64,000 nucleotides of DNA, taken from positions 1 to 64,000 of IMG/VR virus record IMGVR_UViG_3300037475_000122, one strand, 5' to 3'. Each line of letters begins with the position of its first letter. Position 1 is the first letter of the stretch. Source of the DNA: a virus. Below, piece after piece: positions 6,128-15,399 of the stretch. The position numbers and the translations under genes were made by a program. The notes under the pieces were generated by a model, which did not search any database, was not told where the DNA came from, and was given only the letters and a program-made list of their open reading frames with translations.

Positions 6128-6141
6128 GACTTTTAATTTTG

Positions 6142-6984
6142 ATGAAGACCGGGCTCTTGTGGAACACCTACGGCGGCGACCTTGAGTGGTTCCGCCACTC
6201 CGCGCGCAGTTACAAAAAATACGCTCGCGGATGGACCTTTGCGAAGTGCATCGTGCCCTCTTCCGCTTACGCCGATTTTCGTCAGCCGTGTGAGGAGAAC
6301 GGGATTTTCCTCGCGTCGTTTGATGAGTGGCCCGGCAAGGGTTTTAATCACCATCAGGCGATGCAATGTTGCGGGGATTTGCACTTCCCCGAGGCCGACG
6401 TGATTTTCCACGTTGACGCCGACTGCGTCTTTGCCAGCGAATGCACGCCGGACGATTGGCTCCCCGGCGGCAAGGTCCTCCTCCCCTTCACCGATTTCGT
6501 CCGCTTCCTCGACCGTCCGCTCGTCCCCGACGAGGAGAAGAACTTCATGGGATTCACCGGCCGGGCCATCGACTTCAATCGCGGGCAATACTTCTGGAAA
6601 TTCGCGAGCGACACGGCCCTCGGGTTCTCAGTCGAGCGCGAGACGATGGCGTGGATGCCCATCGCGCACGTCCGCGAAGTCTATGCGAAGACCCGCGAAA
6701 TCGTCGCCGCGCGCTTCGGAATTTCGTTCGAGGACTACGTGAAGTCGTGCCGCAATGAGTGGCCGCAGTCCTTCTGCGAGTTCAACACCCTCGGCGGCGT
6801 CGCCCACAAGTTTTTCGAGAACCGATACCACTGGCAGGACGTGACCGTTCAGGGCCATGCGTTCGCGGGCAAGGTCGTCCAGTGTTGGAGTCACGGCGGG
6901 TTTGACCTCCCGCACAATTTTGCGAAAGAGGTCGGCGGACATCAAACGCCGCGTCAGCTTTTTGAACGACTTGGAATTTTATGA
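6142..6984 (+). CDS. glycosyltransferase-like protein (GT-A fold, HVDADC motif)
   Basis: 280 residues. The segment DVIFHVDADCVFA (about 86-98) is the hydrophobic strand plus Asp-x-Asp metal/nucleotide-sugar motif of GT-A glycosyltransferases, followed by a substrate-side PDDW loop. FCEFNTLGGVAHKFF (about 213-227) resembles the C-terminal acceptor region of DUF6492-type phage and cellular glycosyltransferases. No membrane segment is present, so it is cytoplasmic. It is the first of three glycosyltransferase-like genes mixed into the virion module (also 13820 and 14656). The start is ATG 6142, 15 bases after the tRNA-Lys gene. Confidence 0.7.
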   Translation: MKTGLLWNTYGGDLEWFRHSARSYKKYARGWTFAKCIVPSSAYADFRQPCEENGIFLASFDEWPGKGFNHHQAMQCCGDLHFPEADVIFHVDADCVFASECTPDDWLPGGKVLLPFTDFVRFLDRPLVPDEEKNFMGFTGRAIDFNRGQYFWKFASDTALGFSVERETMAWMPIAHVREVYAKTREIVAARFGISFEDYVKSCRNEWPQSFCEFNTLGGVAHKFFENRYHWQDVTVQGHAFAGKVVQCWSHGGFDLPHNFAKEVGGHQTPRQLFERLGIL

Positions 6985-7223
6985 CCGAAGGCGTCGCGTG
7001 GAGTAAAATCAATTGTCCCGGCTGCGGTCTGCCGCTTCGGCAGGTCACGAAGAACTCGCAGACGACCGCGCGGTGCGCGAACACGAACTGCCCCGGCGAC
7101 CCGGCTCCGACGCCGGACTCCCCCAACCCTCCGCCGTGGCCGACCTTGGCCGGTCGATTGGCAAACCCAATCCGGACGGACGCGGAAGCGCGTGCCCAAC
7201 TCAAAGAGTTTGGATTTTCGTAA
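6981..7223 (+). CDS. small zinc-ribbon protein, 80 residues
   Basis: Two knuckles, CPGCGLPL (about residues 12-19) and CANTNCPG (about 32-39), form a zinc ribbon. The rest is Pro-rich (PTPDSPNPPPWPTL) with a charged C-terminal helix. It lies directly before the terminase and is coupled to it by overlap (stop at 7221-7223, start ATG 7223). Position suggests a DNA-packaging or terminase accessory role, perhaps small-terminase-like, but this is inferred from context only. Confidence 0.5.
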   Translation: MTEGVAWSKINCPGCGLPLRQVTKNSQTTARCANTNCPGDPAPTPDSPNPPPWPTLAGRLANPIRTDAEARAQLKEFGFS

Positions 7224-9127
7224 TGCTTGCTGACGGCCCACAAAAAACTCTCGTCGGCCTCGTCGCCGTCAAACTTCACGCGGGGGAATATCAAGCAGCG
7301 GCGCAACTCGTGGCGGACTGGCACACGGGCCTTACGGGAATGGTCGCGCCCGTCAACACCAAAGCGGAGCAGGACACAATCCTGACGCTGCTTCTTCGGT
7401 GGTGCCTCGAAAATGACGGCTACGAAGAGGCGGCTCAAATGCTTTGGGGCTCGACGCTCTTCGACCCTCGGCCGGAATCTTCGCAACGAGTCTGGCGCGC
7501 ATTCGAGACGCAGGATTTGATTTTGCTGATGGGCGCGGGCTCCATGTCGAAGTCTTACTCGATGGGCGTTCGACTCTTCCTCGAATGGCTTCGCGACCCG
7601 GAATACACAACCGTCCGACTCGTCGGCCCCTCCGAGAAGCATCTTGAGGACAACCTTTTTTCTCACATCGTCACGCTGCATCAGCAAAGCACGATTCCGC
7701 TGCCCGGAGTAGTGGGCAAACTCTTCATCGGTCTCGACCCGCGCAACCGGAAGTCGTCCATCTCCGGCGTGGTGATTCCCCTCGGTCAGAAGAAGGCCGC
7801 GAAGTTGCAGGGGACAAAACGTATTCAGCGCAAGGTGGAGCATCCGAAGTTCGGCCCAACGAGCCGGATGTTTATTTTCCTCGACGAAATCGCGAACATC
7901 CCCAAAGGCATTTGGCGCGACATCGACAACTTGATGACCGGCATGGGAAGCATCAAGGGTCGGCAAAAAATCATGGGGGCGTTCAACCCCACCGAGCAGC
8001 AAGACGAGGTCGGCGTGCGATGCGAGCCCAAAGACGGCTGGCAGATGTTCGACGCGGACACAGATTTCGAGTGGGTGTCGGCGCGCGGTTGGTTCGTCGT
8101 CCGGCTCGACGCGACGCGCTGCGAAAACGTCCTTCAGAAAAAAGAAGTTTACCCCGGCCTGCAAACGTTCGAGGGCTTGGAAATGTTGGCCCGCAACTCG
8201 GGCGGCATGGACTCGCCGGGCTTCTGGTCGATGGGTCGCGGTTGCTTCCCGCCCACTGGCACGCCGATGTCTGTCATCCCGGCCGGGCTCCTGCTCGACA
8301 TCCGCGCCGAGGTCATTTGGTATGAGCGCCCGGAACCAGTCGGCGGCGTGGACCTCGCGTTCGAGGGCGGCGACACAGCGGTTTTTTGCAAGGGCAGCTT
8401 CGGGCTTGCGTCCGGAATCAAGCTGATGCCGTCGCTCGCGCATCCACTCGGGCGGACCATCATGTTTAAGAATCGCCGGGGCGATGGCGCACCACGATAC
8501 CTCCTCGTTGCCGAGGTCATGATTCCAATGCCGAAGGGCGACACGCTCGTGATGAAGGATGAAGTGCTCCGGCTGGCGCGGCAGTTTTCAATCAAGCCGG
8601 AATACCTCGCCGTGGACAAGACCGGCAACGGGCAAGGCGTCTATGACATGGTCCGCCACGAATATGGCGAAATCGTCGGCGTGAACTACACCGAGGGTTG
8701 CGGCAACCAGCGCATCATGGCGGAGGACCACGCGCCCGCAGACGAGTTGTATGAACGAATCAACTCTGAACTAATGTTTGCAACTCGCAAGTGGATTGAG
8801 TTCGGTTACGCGAAAGTCGCGCCGGGCTTTCCCACCGAGAAAGTTTTTCCTCAGTTGTCCGGTCGTCGCTACAAGTCCAAAGGAAAGAAATCGGCGGTCG
8901 AGCCGAAGCCGGTCTATGCGAGCCGGAATCAAGGCAAGTCCCCCGACGAGGCCGACGGATTCACGCTCATGGTCCACGCCGCGCGCAAGGGCTCTGGGTT
9001 TATCCCCGGGATGGCGCTCGAAAACTCGACGGAGTCGCTGCCGGGGGACGATGAGGATGATGATTTTGGTGGACGAGGCGGAACTCGTATTGACGAGACC
9101 AACCGTTTTGAGGACCTTGATGTATGA
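7223..9127 (+). CDS. terL: terminase large subunit
   Basis: 634 residues. ATPase: Walker A variant GAGSMSKS (residues 104-111) and Walker B FIFLDE (216-221, catalytic Glu 221). Nuclease (RNase H-like): GGVDLAFEGGD with the first metal Asp, YLAVDKTGNGQGVYD with the second, and DEADGFTLM near the C-terminus with the third. This is the motor that cuts concatemeric DNA and pumps it through the portal. The C-terminus is an acidic tail (DDEDDDFGG). The frame is open further upstream, but ATG 7223 gives the normal overlap with the previous stop. Confidence 0.92.
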   Translation: MLADGPQKTLVGLVAVKLHAGEYQAAAQLVADWHTGLTGMVAPVNTKAEQDTILTLLLRWCLENDGYEEAAQMLWGSTLFDPRPESSQRVWRAFETQDLILLMGAGSMSKSYSMGVRLFLEWLRDPEYTTVRLVGPSEKHLEDNLFSHIVTLHQQSTIPLPGVVGKLFIGLDPRNRKSSISGVVIPLGQKKAAKLQGTKRIQRKVEHPKFGPTSRMFIFLDEIANIPKGIWRDIDNLMTGMGSIKGRQKIMGAFNPTEQQDEVGVRCEPKDGWQMFDADTDFEWVSARGWFVVRLDATRCENVLQKKEVYPGLQTFEGLEMLARNSGGMDSPGFWSMGRGCFPPTGTPMSVIPAGLLLDIRAEVIWYERPEPVGGVDLAFEGGDTAVFCKGSFGLASGIKLMPSLAHPLGRTIMFKNRRGDGAPRYLLVAEVMIPMPKGDTLVMKDEVLRLARQFSIKPEYLAVDKTGNGQGVYDMVRHEYGEIVGVNYTEGCGNQRIMAEDHAPADELYERINSELMFATRKWIEFGYAKVAPGFPTEKVFPQLSGRRYKSKGKKSAVEPKPVYASRNQGKSPDEADGFTLMVHAARKGSGFIPGMALENSTESLPGDDEDDDFGGRGGTRIDETNRFEDLDV

Positions 9128-9699
9128 TGGAAGTCAATCGCAATCTGTTCCCGCCGGACGGCTACGTCTTTGTTGAACGTGACGGCTCCCGGCTCCGTGG
9201 TGAAGGCTGGAAAGACCTCGAAGCGCGCATTCGCGGGTATCGAGCAATCAACGGAATGCCGCCCGGGGACCCATGGGCCGAAATTCAGGTCCAAATCTGC
9301 TCCCGGAATCCGTCTTTCTGCCACGAGGAGGGTCCGCCGGTCCCCCCACAAGGTCATCACTCGCTGACTTTCAATCAACGGGTCCTTCAGTGGTTCGTCC
9401 ATGCCATCGGATTGAAGCGCGTGGACCGCCTCGGCCGGGTCGATGACGCGACCGCAGCCGCCCGCGCGGAGATTTGCGCCCGCTGTCCGGCTCAGAAGTC
9501 CCTCAATCACGCGTGCGAGGGGTGCTTGGCGTCCATCAAGGAGTCCCGGAAGGGTCTGCTCAACGGTGCGACGTCGCTCCATCAGAATTTGCAGCCTTGC
9601 GCGGTGCTCGCGGAGGACTGCCAGACGTCGGTCCACGTCGAACAACCCCCGACAGACGTCCCCGGGCTCCCCGGGCACTGTTGGCGGAGGCCCCGATGA
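9124..9699 (+). CDS. Cys-rich protein downstream of terminase, 191 residues
   Basis: The central part holds paired cysteines: ICARCPAQ, HACEGCLAS, QPCAVLAEDC and a final HCW, about eight Cys in 80 residues, which suggests two zinc sites. The N-terminal third has a short WKDLEARIRGYR amphipathic helix. No family name can be given. Cys-rich proteins of this kind recur between terminase and portal genes of uncultured podoviruses. Overlaps of four bases on each side (ATGA at 9124 and 9696) place it in the packaging operon. Confidence 0.55.
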   Translation: MMEVNRNLFPPDGYVFVERDGSRLRGEGWKDLEARIRGYRAINGMPPGDPWAEIQVQICSRNPSFCHEEGPPVPPQGHHSLTFNQRVLQWFVHAIGLKRVDRLGRVDDATAAARAEICARCPAQKSLNHACEGCLASIKESRKGLLNGATSLHQNLQPCAVLAEDCQTSVHVEQPPTDVPGLPGHCWRRPR

Positions 9700-9929
9700 C
9701 CCCGCTCCGTCCTTTTCTCGCCCTCAAGGCCCTTTTTCGGGTCGTTGGGGCTCTGTTTAAACGCAAGCCGGTCTTCGTGGCCCCCGAGGTGGTCCGAAAA
9801 CGCATGTCCGCGTGCTACATGTGCCCGGATTTCGACTCCGAGGGCGAGCAATGCAAGATTTGCTCGTGTTTCGTTAGATTGAAGGCCGAACTGGCGACGG
9901 AAAAGTGCCCGAAGCATCGTTGGCCTTGA
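9696..9929 (+). CDS. DUF6171-like small zinc protein
   Basis: 77 residues. After a basic hydrophobic N-terminus, the second half carries the pattern RxSACYMCPDFD, CKICSCFVRLK and EKCPKHRWP: CxxC, CxxCxC and a final CPxxxW. This is the layout I associate with DUF6171, a family of very small phage proteins found near packaging genes. Function unknown; zinc binding is likely. It overlaps the previous gene by ATGA. Confidence 0.6.
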   Translation: MTPLRPFLALKALFRVVGALFKRKPVFVAPEVVRKRMSACYMCPDFDSEGEQCKICSCFVRLKAELATEKCPKHRWP

Positions 9930-9954
9930 CGGAATGAGTCTTTTCACCAACTTT
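9926..9954 (+). promoter_or_regulatory. possible promoter before the portal gene, TTGACG-N17-AACTTT
   Basis: TTGACG at 9926-9931 covers the stop of the small zinc gene, with a 17-base spacer and AACTTT at 9949-9954. It is one mismatch from the AACCTT class. The ATG at 9968 is 13 bases further on, so this one would give a short leader. Confidence 0.4.
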
Positions 9955-9967
9955 CTTTGATACAGCC

Positions 9968-12133
9968 ATGCCTGACCTTCTCGAAAACGGCCCGCCCCCG
10001 GATACAACCGGGACAATCAATATCCCGGACGTTTCCGCCAAGGGAAAAATCAAACGACGGGCAATTTCGAGTCCCCGACAGGCCCGGAACATCATCACCA
10101 CGTTTGAGGGGGCTTCTCGCGAGCGCAATGTCAAGAACGCGCGCATCATGGCGAAGTATAACAGCGAAAAGCCGTTCACGCAGGCATCGCTGGACAACGA
10201 CGGGCTTGGATGGAAGTCGAATTTCACGACGAAGCCGCTGCCGATGTTGGTGAACAAGGTTGCTCCTCGTTTCGTCAAGGCCGAGCAGTCAATCAAGTAT
10301 CTCGTCAACTCCGCGCTGCCGGACACGACCCCCGGGGCCGCTGAAAAGACCGAAGCCTATCGTCGCGAAATCACGAAGACTTGCCGCGCGTGGGAAGGCT
10401 GGACTGACCTCATCGCGGAAATCTCTCAGGAGAACGCTCTCTTCGGTTACACCTCCGTCGCGTGGCTCGACGAGTTCCACTGGAAGCCCAAGCATTTTCG
10501 ACAGGATGAATTTTTCGTTCCGACCGGCACCAAGCACCTTTCGAGCACGGCCCAAGTCATCACTCTCCGCGAAGTCTTTTTGATTAACGAGTTGTTCGAG
10601 TTGATTGAGGACAACGAAGCCGCGTCGGCCGCTGGCTGGAATGTTCAGAATACGGTCATGGCGATTAACTCCGCGATGCCGCTGAATCGACGCTCGCAGG
10701 CTGGCTTCGGAGAATGGGGCCGAATTCAGGAAGACCTGATTCGCGAATCTTCTGTCGGCCTCTCGCTGGAATCCGGCCCGCTCACCGTCACCGTCTGGCA
10801 CGTCCTCGCGCAGGAAGTCACCGGCAAAGTTTCGCATTACATCCTCACCGAAAACGCCAACGCCCCGGCGGATGCGTTCGATACAACCTCCGACCACAAG
10901 TCGGAAGTTCTTTTCGAGCGTGAAGACCAATTCGACAATATGGCGATGGCGGCGTCATTCTTCTCGTTCGAGCAGGCGAACGGAAAACTCCACGGCTCGA
11001 AAGGAATTGGCCGCGAGATTTACTCGATGGCTGCGATGCTCGACCGCGCCCGCAACGAAGTCGTTGACCGGCTCAACCTCGCGGGCAAGCTCATCATCCA
11101 GTGCGGAGAGAAGCAGGTCAAGAAATTTAAGGCGTCCATCGTCGGCCCCGCGCTACTCATCGGTCAGGAATACAACATCGCCGAGCGGAAAATTGACGGT
11201 GCGGTTGAACCGTTCCTCGAACTCGACCAATTTCTCACGGGTCTCCTCGACCAAATGGCAGGCGCGACGACTCCTAAGTTTTTCGAGGGTGAACGCGTGA
11301 CGAAAGCTCAGGTTGACCTCTATGCCAGCCGCGAGGAAGAATCCAAGGACAACATCATCGGCCGGTTCCTCACCCAGCTGGCTCGCATGATGAAGACCGT
11401 GGCGAAACGCCAATGCGACCCGCACACGGCCGACGAGGACGCGAAGGAAATGCAGAAGCGTTTGCTCGAAATCATGACTCGCGAAGAGTTGAACCTTCTC
11501 TCCGACCAGCCCGTCGCGCAGACCATCGCGGACTACACGGGCGAACAGCGGCAGCGCATCGTCCTCATCGCCCAAGAGGCGCGCGGAAATCCGCTCTACA
11601 ATCAGCGCGAGATGGAGCGCCGGAAACTCGCTTCGCAAATCGACGAGCAGTTCGCGGACGCAGTTCTCTTGCCCGACGAAGACCCGACAGAGTTGGCCGA
11701 GCAGACTCGCCTTCAGCAGATGGAACTCCTCATCCTCGCCGGTCAGGGCTCGCAAGTCCCCATCTCTCCGCGCGACAATCACCTCATCCATCTTCAGACC
11801 TTGCTCCCCGCCATGGAGTCAACCGCGCAGACTGCGGCCGACCCCGACGCGGAGACCGCGCAACACGGCATCGAGATTATGCACGCGATGCTCGACCACG
11901 CGAACCAGCACTTGCAGGCCGCGATTGCCACGGGCACGCCCAAGGAAGCACTCGCCGAAATCACGCCGCTTCTGACCAAGATGAATTCCGCGCTCGAACA
12001 GGCGACGGAGCAATTGAAGCAGCAACAGCAACTCGCCAACGAGCCTGAACAACTTCCCCCCTCGCCGGAGGCCCTTGCAGCCGCCGGTCAGCAACCTCAG
12101 CCAACCCAACCGCCACCAACCCCGGCTCAATGA
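9968..12133 (+). CDS. portal protein
   Basis: 721 residues, a normal size for podovirus portals. The layout is an N-terminal clip/wing part, then the long helical stem and crown: KGIGREIYSMAAMLDRARNEVVDRL, GATTPKFFEGERVTKAQVDLYASREEESKD, then LTQLARMMKTVAKRQ. The C-terminal 100 residues are a Gln/Ala/Pro-rich coiled barrel and disordered tail (EQATEQLKQQQQ). It forms the dodecameric vertex through which DNA passes. Position between terminase and scaffold supports the call. The stop overlaps the next gene by ATGA. Confidence 0.8.
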   Translation: MPDLLENGPPPDTTGTINIPDVSAKGKIKRRAISSPRQARNIITTFEGASRERNVKNARIMAKYNSEKPFTQASLDNDGLGWKSNFTTKPLPMLVNKVAPRFVKAEQSIKYLVNSALPDTTPGAAEKTEAYRREITKTCRAWEGWTDLIAEISQENALFGYTSVAWLDEFHWKPKHFRQDEFFVPTGTKHLSSTAQVITLREVFLINELFELIEDNEAASAAGWNVQNTVMAINSAMPLNRRSQAGFGEWGRIQEDLIRESSVGLSLESGPLTVTVWHVLAQEVTGKVSHYILTENANAPADAFDTTSDHKSEVLFEREDQFDNMAMAASFFSFEQANGKLHGSKGIGREIYSMAAMLDRARNEVVDRLNLAGKLIIQCGEKQVKKFKASIVGPALLIGQEYNIAERKIDGAVEPFLELDQFLTGLLDQMAGATTPKFFEGERVTKAQVDLYASREEESKDNIIGRFLTQLARMMKTVAKRQCDPHTADEDAKEMQKRLLEIMTREELNLLSDQPVAQTIADYTGEQRQRIVLIAQEARGNPLYNQREMERRKLASQIDEQFADAVLLPDEDPTELAEQTRLQQMELLILAGQGSQVPISPRDNHLIHLQTLLPAMESTAQTAADPDAETAQHGIEIMHAMLDHANQHLQAAIATGTPKEALAEITPLLTKMNSALEQATEQLKQQQQLANEPEQLPPSPEALAAAGQQPQPTQPPPTPAQ

Positions 12134-12453
12134 CCTTTTTCAAATCGGAACCTCCCGAATTCACCTCGCTTCATCGAAAAGCCCTTCAAGATTTTCTCGA
12201 ATCTGAAACCGGCCAAATCGCCCTCGCGTGGGTCGCGCACAATGCGCCGCAGCTTCTCGACGGAACCGACGTGAACCGCACGCTCGTTGCGTCCGGCGAG
12301 GTCAAAGGCTTCAACCGATTTTTGACGGAGCTTATCTCGCTGACTTTTGAACAGCCGAAGAAGTCCGAGGCTGCATCCGAAACTTTTCCGGACCTCGACG
12401 ATGATTCCAAGTGGGATAAGTCCGAGACCGAACGTCCCCGCCAACCCAAGTAA
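12130..12453 (+). CDS. unrecognised protein between portal and scaffold, 107 residues
   Basis: Helical N-terminal 70 residues (FTSLHRKALQDFLESETGQIALAWVAHNAPQLLD), then a charged, low-complexity C-terminal tail (DDDSKWDKSETERPRQPK). No Cys and no membrane segment. The start overlaps the portal stop. The position is typical for a small head-assembly chaperone, but no family is recognised. Confidence 0.55.
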   Translation: MTFFKSEPPEFTSLHRKALQDFLESETGQIALAWVAHNAPQLLDGTDVNRTLVASGEVKGFNRFLTELISLTFEQPKKSEAASETFPDLDDDSKWDKSETERPRQPK

Positions 12454-12467
12454 AACCAACCCAACCC

Positions 12468-13823
12468 ATGCCTACTGAAACCGCTCCGAAAACCGAATCC
12501 ACTCCGCCGCCCGACAATCAGGGCCTTCCCGCCGCTGTCCCCGGCGAGGAGTTGCGCGGCAACACCGCCGAAGAGATTCAGACCACCTCATCGGCGCTCG
12601 ACGAACTTTTGAAAGCTTCAGGAGCAACTGAAGAGGGCGAAGGCGACCCGCAGCCGACGGCTGAGGAAATCGCAGCGGAAGAGAAGGCGGCGAAAGAGGC
12701 CGAAGAGAAAGCGGCCAAGGAAGCGGCCGAGAAAGCCGAGAAGGAGAAAGCGGCCCCGGCCCCCGACAAGACCGCCGAGGAAAAGGCGAAGGAAAAGCCC
12801 GCCCCGGTGACCGACGAATTCGACAAGGTCGAACTGCCGCCCTACACGAAGCCCAAATCGGTTGAGGCATTCGCCACGGTGAAGCAAATGGCCCGCGAGC
12901 GCGTCGCCAGCCTCGAACGCGAGAAGGCCGAGATTCAGGCCAAGCTGGAAGCCGCCGAGAAGGCGAAAGCCGAAGCCCCGGCCGGACTCCCCGCCGAGGC
13001 CGAGAAGGAGTTGAAAGAACTCCGCGAGTTCCGCGCGAAATTCGACGTCGAAGCCGACCCGAGTTTCAAAACCTACGACTCTTCCATCAAGGAGAACGAA
13101 GGGCTCATCATCGCCAAGATGAAAGCGGCCGGAGTGGACGAAGAGTCCATTAAGCAGATTCAGGCCATCGGGATTTCGCAGGTGGAATGGGAATCCGTTT
13201 TGCCCAAACTGCCGCCGACGCTGAAGCGGTTCATCGAAGGCAAGCTCTACGAGAACGACAACCTCTCGGAAAAGAAAAAGCTCGCCATCGAGACCGCGAA
13301 GAGCAACGCCTCGGAATTCGTCCGCACCCGGCAGGAGGAACTTTACAAAGGCACCGAAGCCCGGCAGCAAACCACGATGCAGGAGTTCAACGCGCTTTTG
13401 CCGAACATGGACTGGCTGAAGAAAGAGACGATTGACCCGAAGGCCCCGGCGGAAGCCAAGGCGAAAGCCGAAGCGACCAACGCGCTCATCGACAAAGTCA
13501 ACGCGGATTTGCAGGAAGCCATCAACGACGACTCGCCCCGCATGCGCGCGATTCTCATCGGCGGCTTCGCGAAGCTCATGCGCGTTCAAGCGGATTTTGA
13601 AGCGACGAAGGCCGCGCACAAGGCCGAAGTCGAGAAGCTGAACTCCACAATCAAGGAGAAGGACGAGTTCATCGCCCGCATCAAAAAGTCGTCCACGTCC
13701 CGGCTGAGTTCTGCGGCCCCCGGCGTCGGAGAATCCAAGACCAAAACCAAGGTTGATTTGAACGAGGACGGCGCATCGGCTCTTGACCGCTTGCACCGCG
13801 AACTCGTCGCCTCGCAGTCATGA
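12468..13823 (+). CDS. scaffolding-like protein
   Basis: 451 residues, dominated by Glu, Lys and Ala. Residues about 65-125 are a near-continuous charged helix (repeats of EEKAAKEAEEKAAKEAAEKAEKE), then further coiled-coil segments, and a basic Ser-rich C-terminal end (IKKSSTSRLSSAAPG) that could bind the capsid protein. Composition, length and the place between portal and capsid genes are those of internal scaffolding proteins. No protease domain is visible. The start is preceded by AAAACCAACCCAACCC rather than a Shine-Dalgarno. Confidence 0.7.
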   Translation: MPTETAPKTESTPPPDNQGLPAAVPGEELRGNTAEEIQTTSSALDELLKASGATEEGEGDPQPTAEEIAAEEKAAKEAEEKAAKEAAEKAEKEKAAPAPDKTAEEKAKEKPAPVTDEFDKVELPPYTKPKSVEAFATVKQMARERVASLEREKAEIQAKLEAAEKAKAEAPAGLPAEAEKELKELREFRAKFDVEADPSFKTYDSSIKENEGLIIAKMKAAGVDEESIKQIQAIGISQVEWESVLPKLPPTLKRFIEGKLYENDNLSEKKKLAIETAKSNASEFVRTRQEELYKGTEARQQTTMQEFNALLPNMDWLKKETIDPKAPAEAKAKAEATNALIDKVNADLQEAINDDSPRMRAILIGGFAKLMRVQADFEATKAAHKAEVEKLNSTIKEKDEFIARIKKSSTSRLSSAAPGVGESKTKTKVDLNEDGASALDRLHRELVASQS

Positions 13824-14659
13824 GCGACCTTGTCCCGGTCCCGGCTGACGCGCTCCGGGAGAATAAGCGCGTCCTCATCGCACTCCCGTGGTATCGAGCG
13901 GCCAACCCGCTCACCACGGTTTCCCTCCTGAATCTTTTTCAGAGGGATTGCATGGGCGCGTCGATTTCTTTTGGTGACGCGTTCATCGTCCATGCCCGCA
14001 ACAAACTCGCGACGAAATTCCTTGGCACGAAGTTTGATTGGATGCTGATGATTGACGACGACATGGTATTGCCTTGCGGCAATGCCGCGTGGTTTAACGA
14101 ATACACCGGCCTCGGCTTGCCGGAGTGGTCCGCCGGTCTCAACACCGTTGAACGGCTCGTCAGCCATGGCAAGACGCTCGTGGGCGCGACCTATTTCGGC
14201 CGCAACCCCGGACGTCCGCCCGTCTTCGCGGAAGGCGTCTCCCGGAACGAAGAACTCATCCGCACTGGCCCGCGCAACGAAATCATCCCGACGAAATGGG
14301 TCGGCACGGGATGCTTGCTCATCCATCGCTCCGTTTTGGTGGACATCGAAAACAAATTCCCACACCTGTCGCGCTCCGAGAACGGAGGGACCGGCCAGTG
14401 GTTCACGTCCTCGGAGCATGACCTTCACCGCGCCGTCGAGCACGTCATGAATCTGCTCGCGGAACCGACGCCGAACCTTCGCGAGGTGAAAGAAGTTTTG
14501 GAGAGTGGCCTTGAGCACTCCCGCGTGCATTCGTCCATGGGCATGGGCGAGGACGTTCAGTTTTGTATCCGTGCAACCCAAGCCGGGCACCAGCCTTTCG
14601 TGGACCTCGGTCTGTGGGATGGTCACATTGGTCCCGCCTGCTTCCCCCTGAAAAAATGA
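13820..14659 (+). CDS. glycosyltransferase family 2-like protein
   Basis: 279 residues. FDWMLMIDDDMVLP (about 72-85) is the Asp-rich metal and UDP-sugar motif at the end of a core strand. GTGCLLIHRSVL (about 156-167) matches the strand that follows the acceptor site, and GEDVQFCIRATQAG (about 247-260) carries the catalytic-base ED motif of GT2 enzymes. All three diagnostic blocks are present in the right order, so it is probably active. It is cytoplasmic, with no membrane helix. It lies between scaffold and capsid genes, overlapping both neighbours by ATGA, which ties its expression to virion assembly. Confidence 0.75.
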   Translation: MSDLVPVPADALRENKRVLIALPWYRAANPLTTVSLLNLFQRDCMGASISFGDAFIVHARNKLATKFLGTKFDWMLMIDDDMVLPCGNAAWFNEYTGLGLPEWSAGLNTVERLVSHGKTLVGATYFGRNPGRPPVFAEGVSRNEELIRTGPRNEIIPTKWVGTGCLLIHRSVLVDIENKFPHLSRSENGGTGQWFTSSEHDLHRAVEHVMNLLAEPTPNLREVKEVLESGLEHSRVHSSMGMGEDVQFCIRATQAGHQPFVDLGLWDGHIGPACFPLKK

Positions 14660-15369
14660 AAAAGCTACTCATTGCAATCCAATTCTGGGAACGAGACAAA
14701 GAGCAAGCGATGAAAGTCGCCCGGCTCATCGCGGACCTTCAGCCCGGCTTCTGCGACCTCGCGGACTTCATGTTCGTCGCGCGCTTCGACTGTGAGCAGG
14801 ACATGAAGACCATCGAGCACGTCTCACGGAAGTTCAACGTCCATCATTTCATCAACTCGCGCTTCCGTGGCGCGGAGTGGCCGCACGGCTGCAACTCACT
14901 TTGGTTCGGCACCATGGACTACATTTTTTCCATGACCGAGGCGAAGCGCATTCCGGACTACAAGGCCGTCCTCACTTGCGAGGCGGACTCCGCGCCCCTC
15001 TCGCCCAACTGGATTTCTGAACTCAGTCAGGCGTGGGACAAGGCGAACGTGAAGGTCCTCGGTGCGATGCAGACCAACCCGGCCCCGCACGTCAACGGCA
15101 ACGCACTTTTTAGCTGCGACCTCCCGTTTCTGAAGTGGATTGCCCGGGACATCGCCGGATGCACGCCGCACGCGGGCTGGGATTTCGTTTTGGCAAACGC
15201 CTTCAAGAAAAAAGGTTGGGCGGACTGCCCGGCCATGCGGTCTTGGTGGGGATACCCTACCATGAGCAAGGAAACCTTCGACCAACTCGGCCGCGAGGGG
15301 GTCGTGTTTTTCCACGGTTGCAAGGACGATTCCATGGTCCGGCACGTCCGCGAACGGTTTGTCCCTTGA
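14656..15369 (+). CDS. second glycosyltransferase-like protein before the capsid gene
   Basis: 237 residues. AVLTCEADSAPLSPNWISEL (about 104-123) has the strand plus Glu-Ala-Asp acidic pair followed by the Pro-Leu-x-x-x-Trp pattern seen in GT-A glycosyltransferases of the DUF6492/LPS-sugar type. The C-terminal part has GWDFVLANAFKKKGW and a late FFHGCKD. The DxD is replaced by ExD, so activity is less certain than for gene 13820. It is the third such gene in the virion block. Confidence 0.6.
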   Translation: MKKLLIAIQFWERDKEQAMKVARLIADLQPGFCDLADFMFVARFDCEQDMKTIEHVSRKFNVHHFINSRFRGAEWPHGCNSLWFGTMDYIFSMTEAKRIPDYKAVLTCEADSAPLSPNWISELSQAWDKANVKVLGAMQTNPAPHVNGNALFSCDLPFLKWIARDIAGCTPHAGWDFVLANAFKKKGWADCPAMRSWWGYPTMSKETFDQLGREGVVFFHGCKDDSMVRHVRERFVP

Positions 15370-15393
15370 CAATTTCGGCGAGGTGTGAACCTT
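15366..15393 (+). promoter_or_regulatory. major capsid gene promoter, TTGACA-N16-AACCTT
   Basis: TTGACA at 15366-15371 overlaps the stop of the glycosyltransferase gene, with a 16-base spacer and AACCTT at 15388-15393. The leader that follows is about 140 bases long. Confidence 0.65.
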
Positions 15394-15399
15394 GTCACA

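Noticed and set aside
6782-8443. 553-codon - strand frame over terminase
   Set aside because: The + strand encodes full terminase motifs here; the antisense frame has the composition of a shadow.
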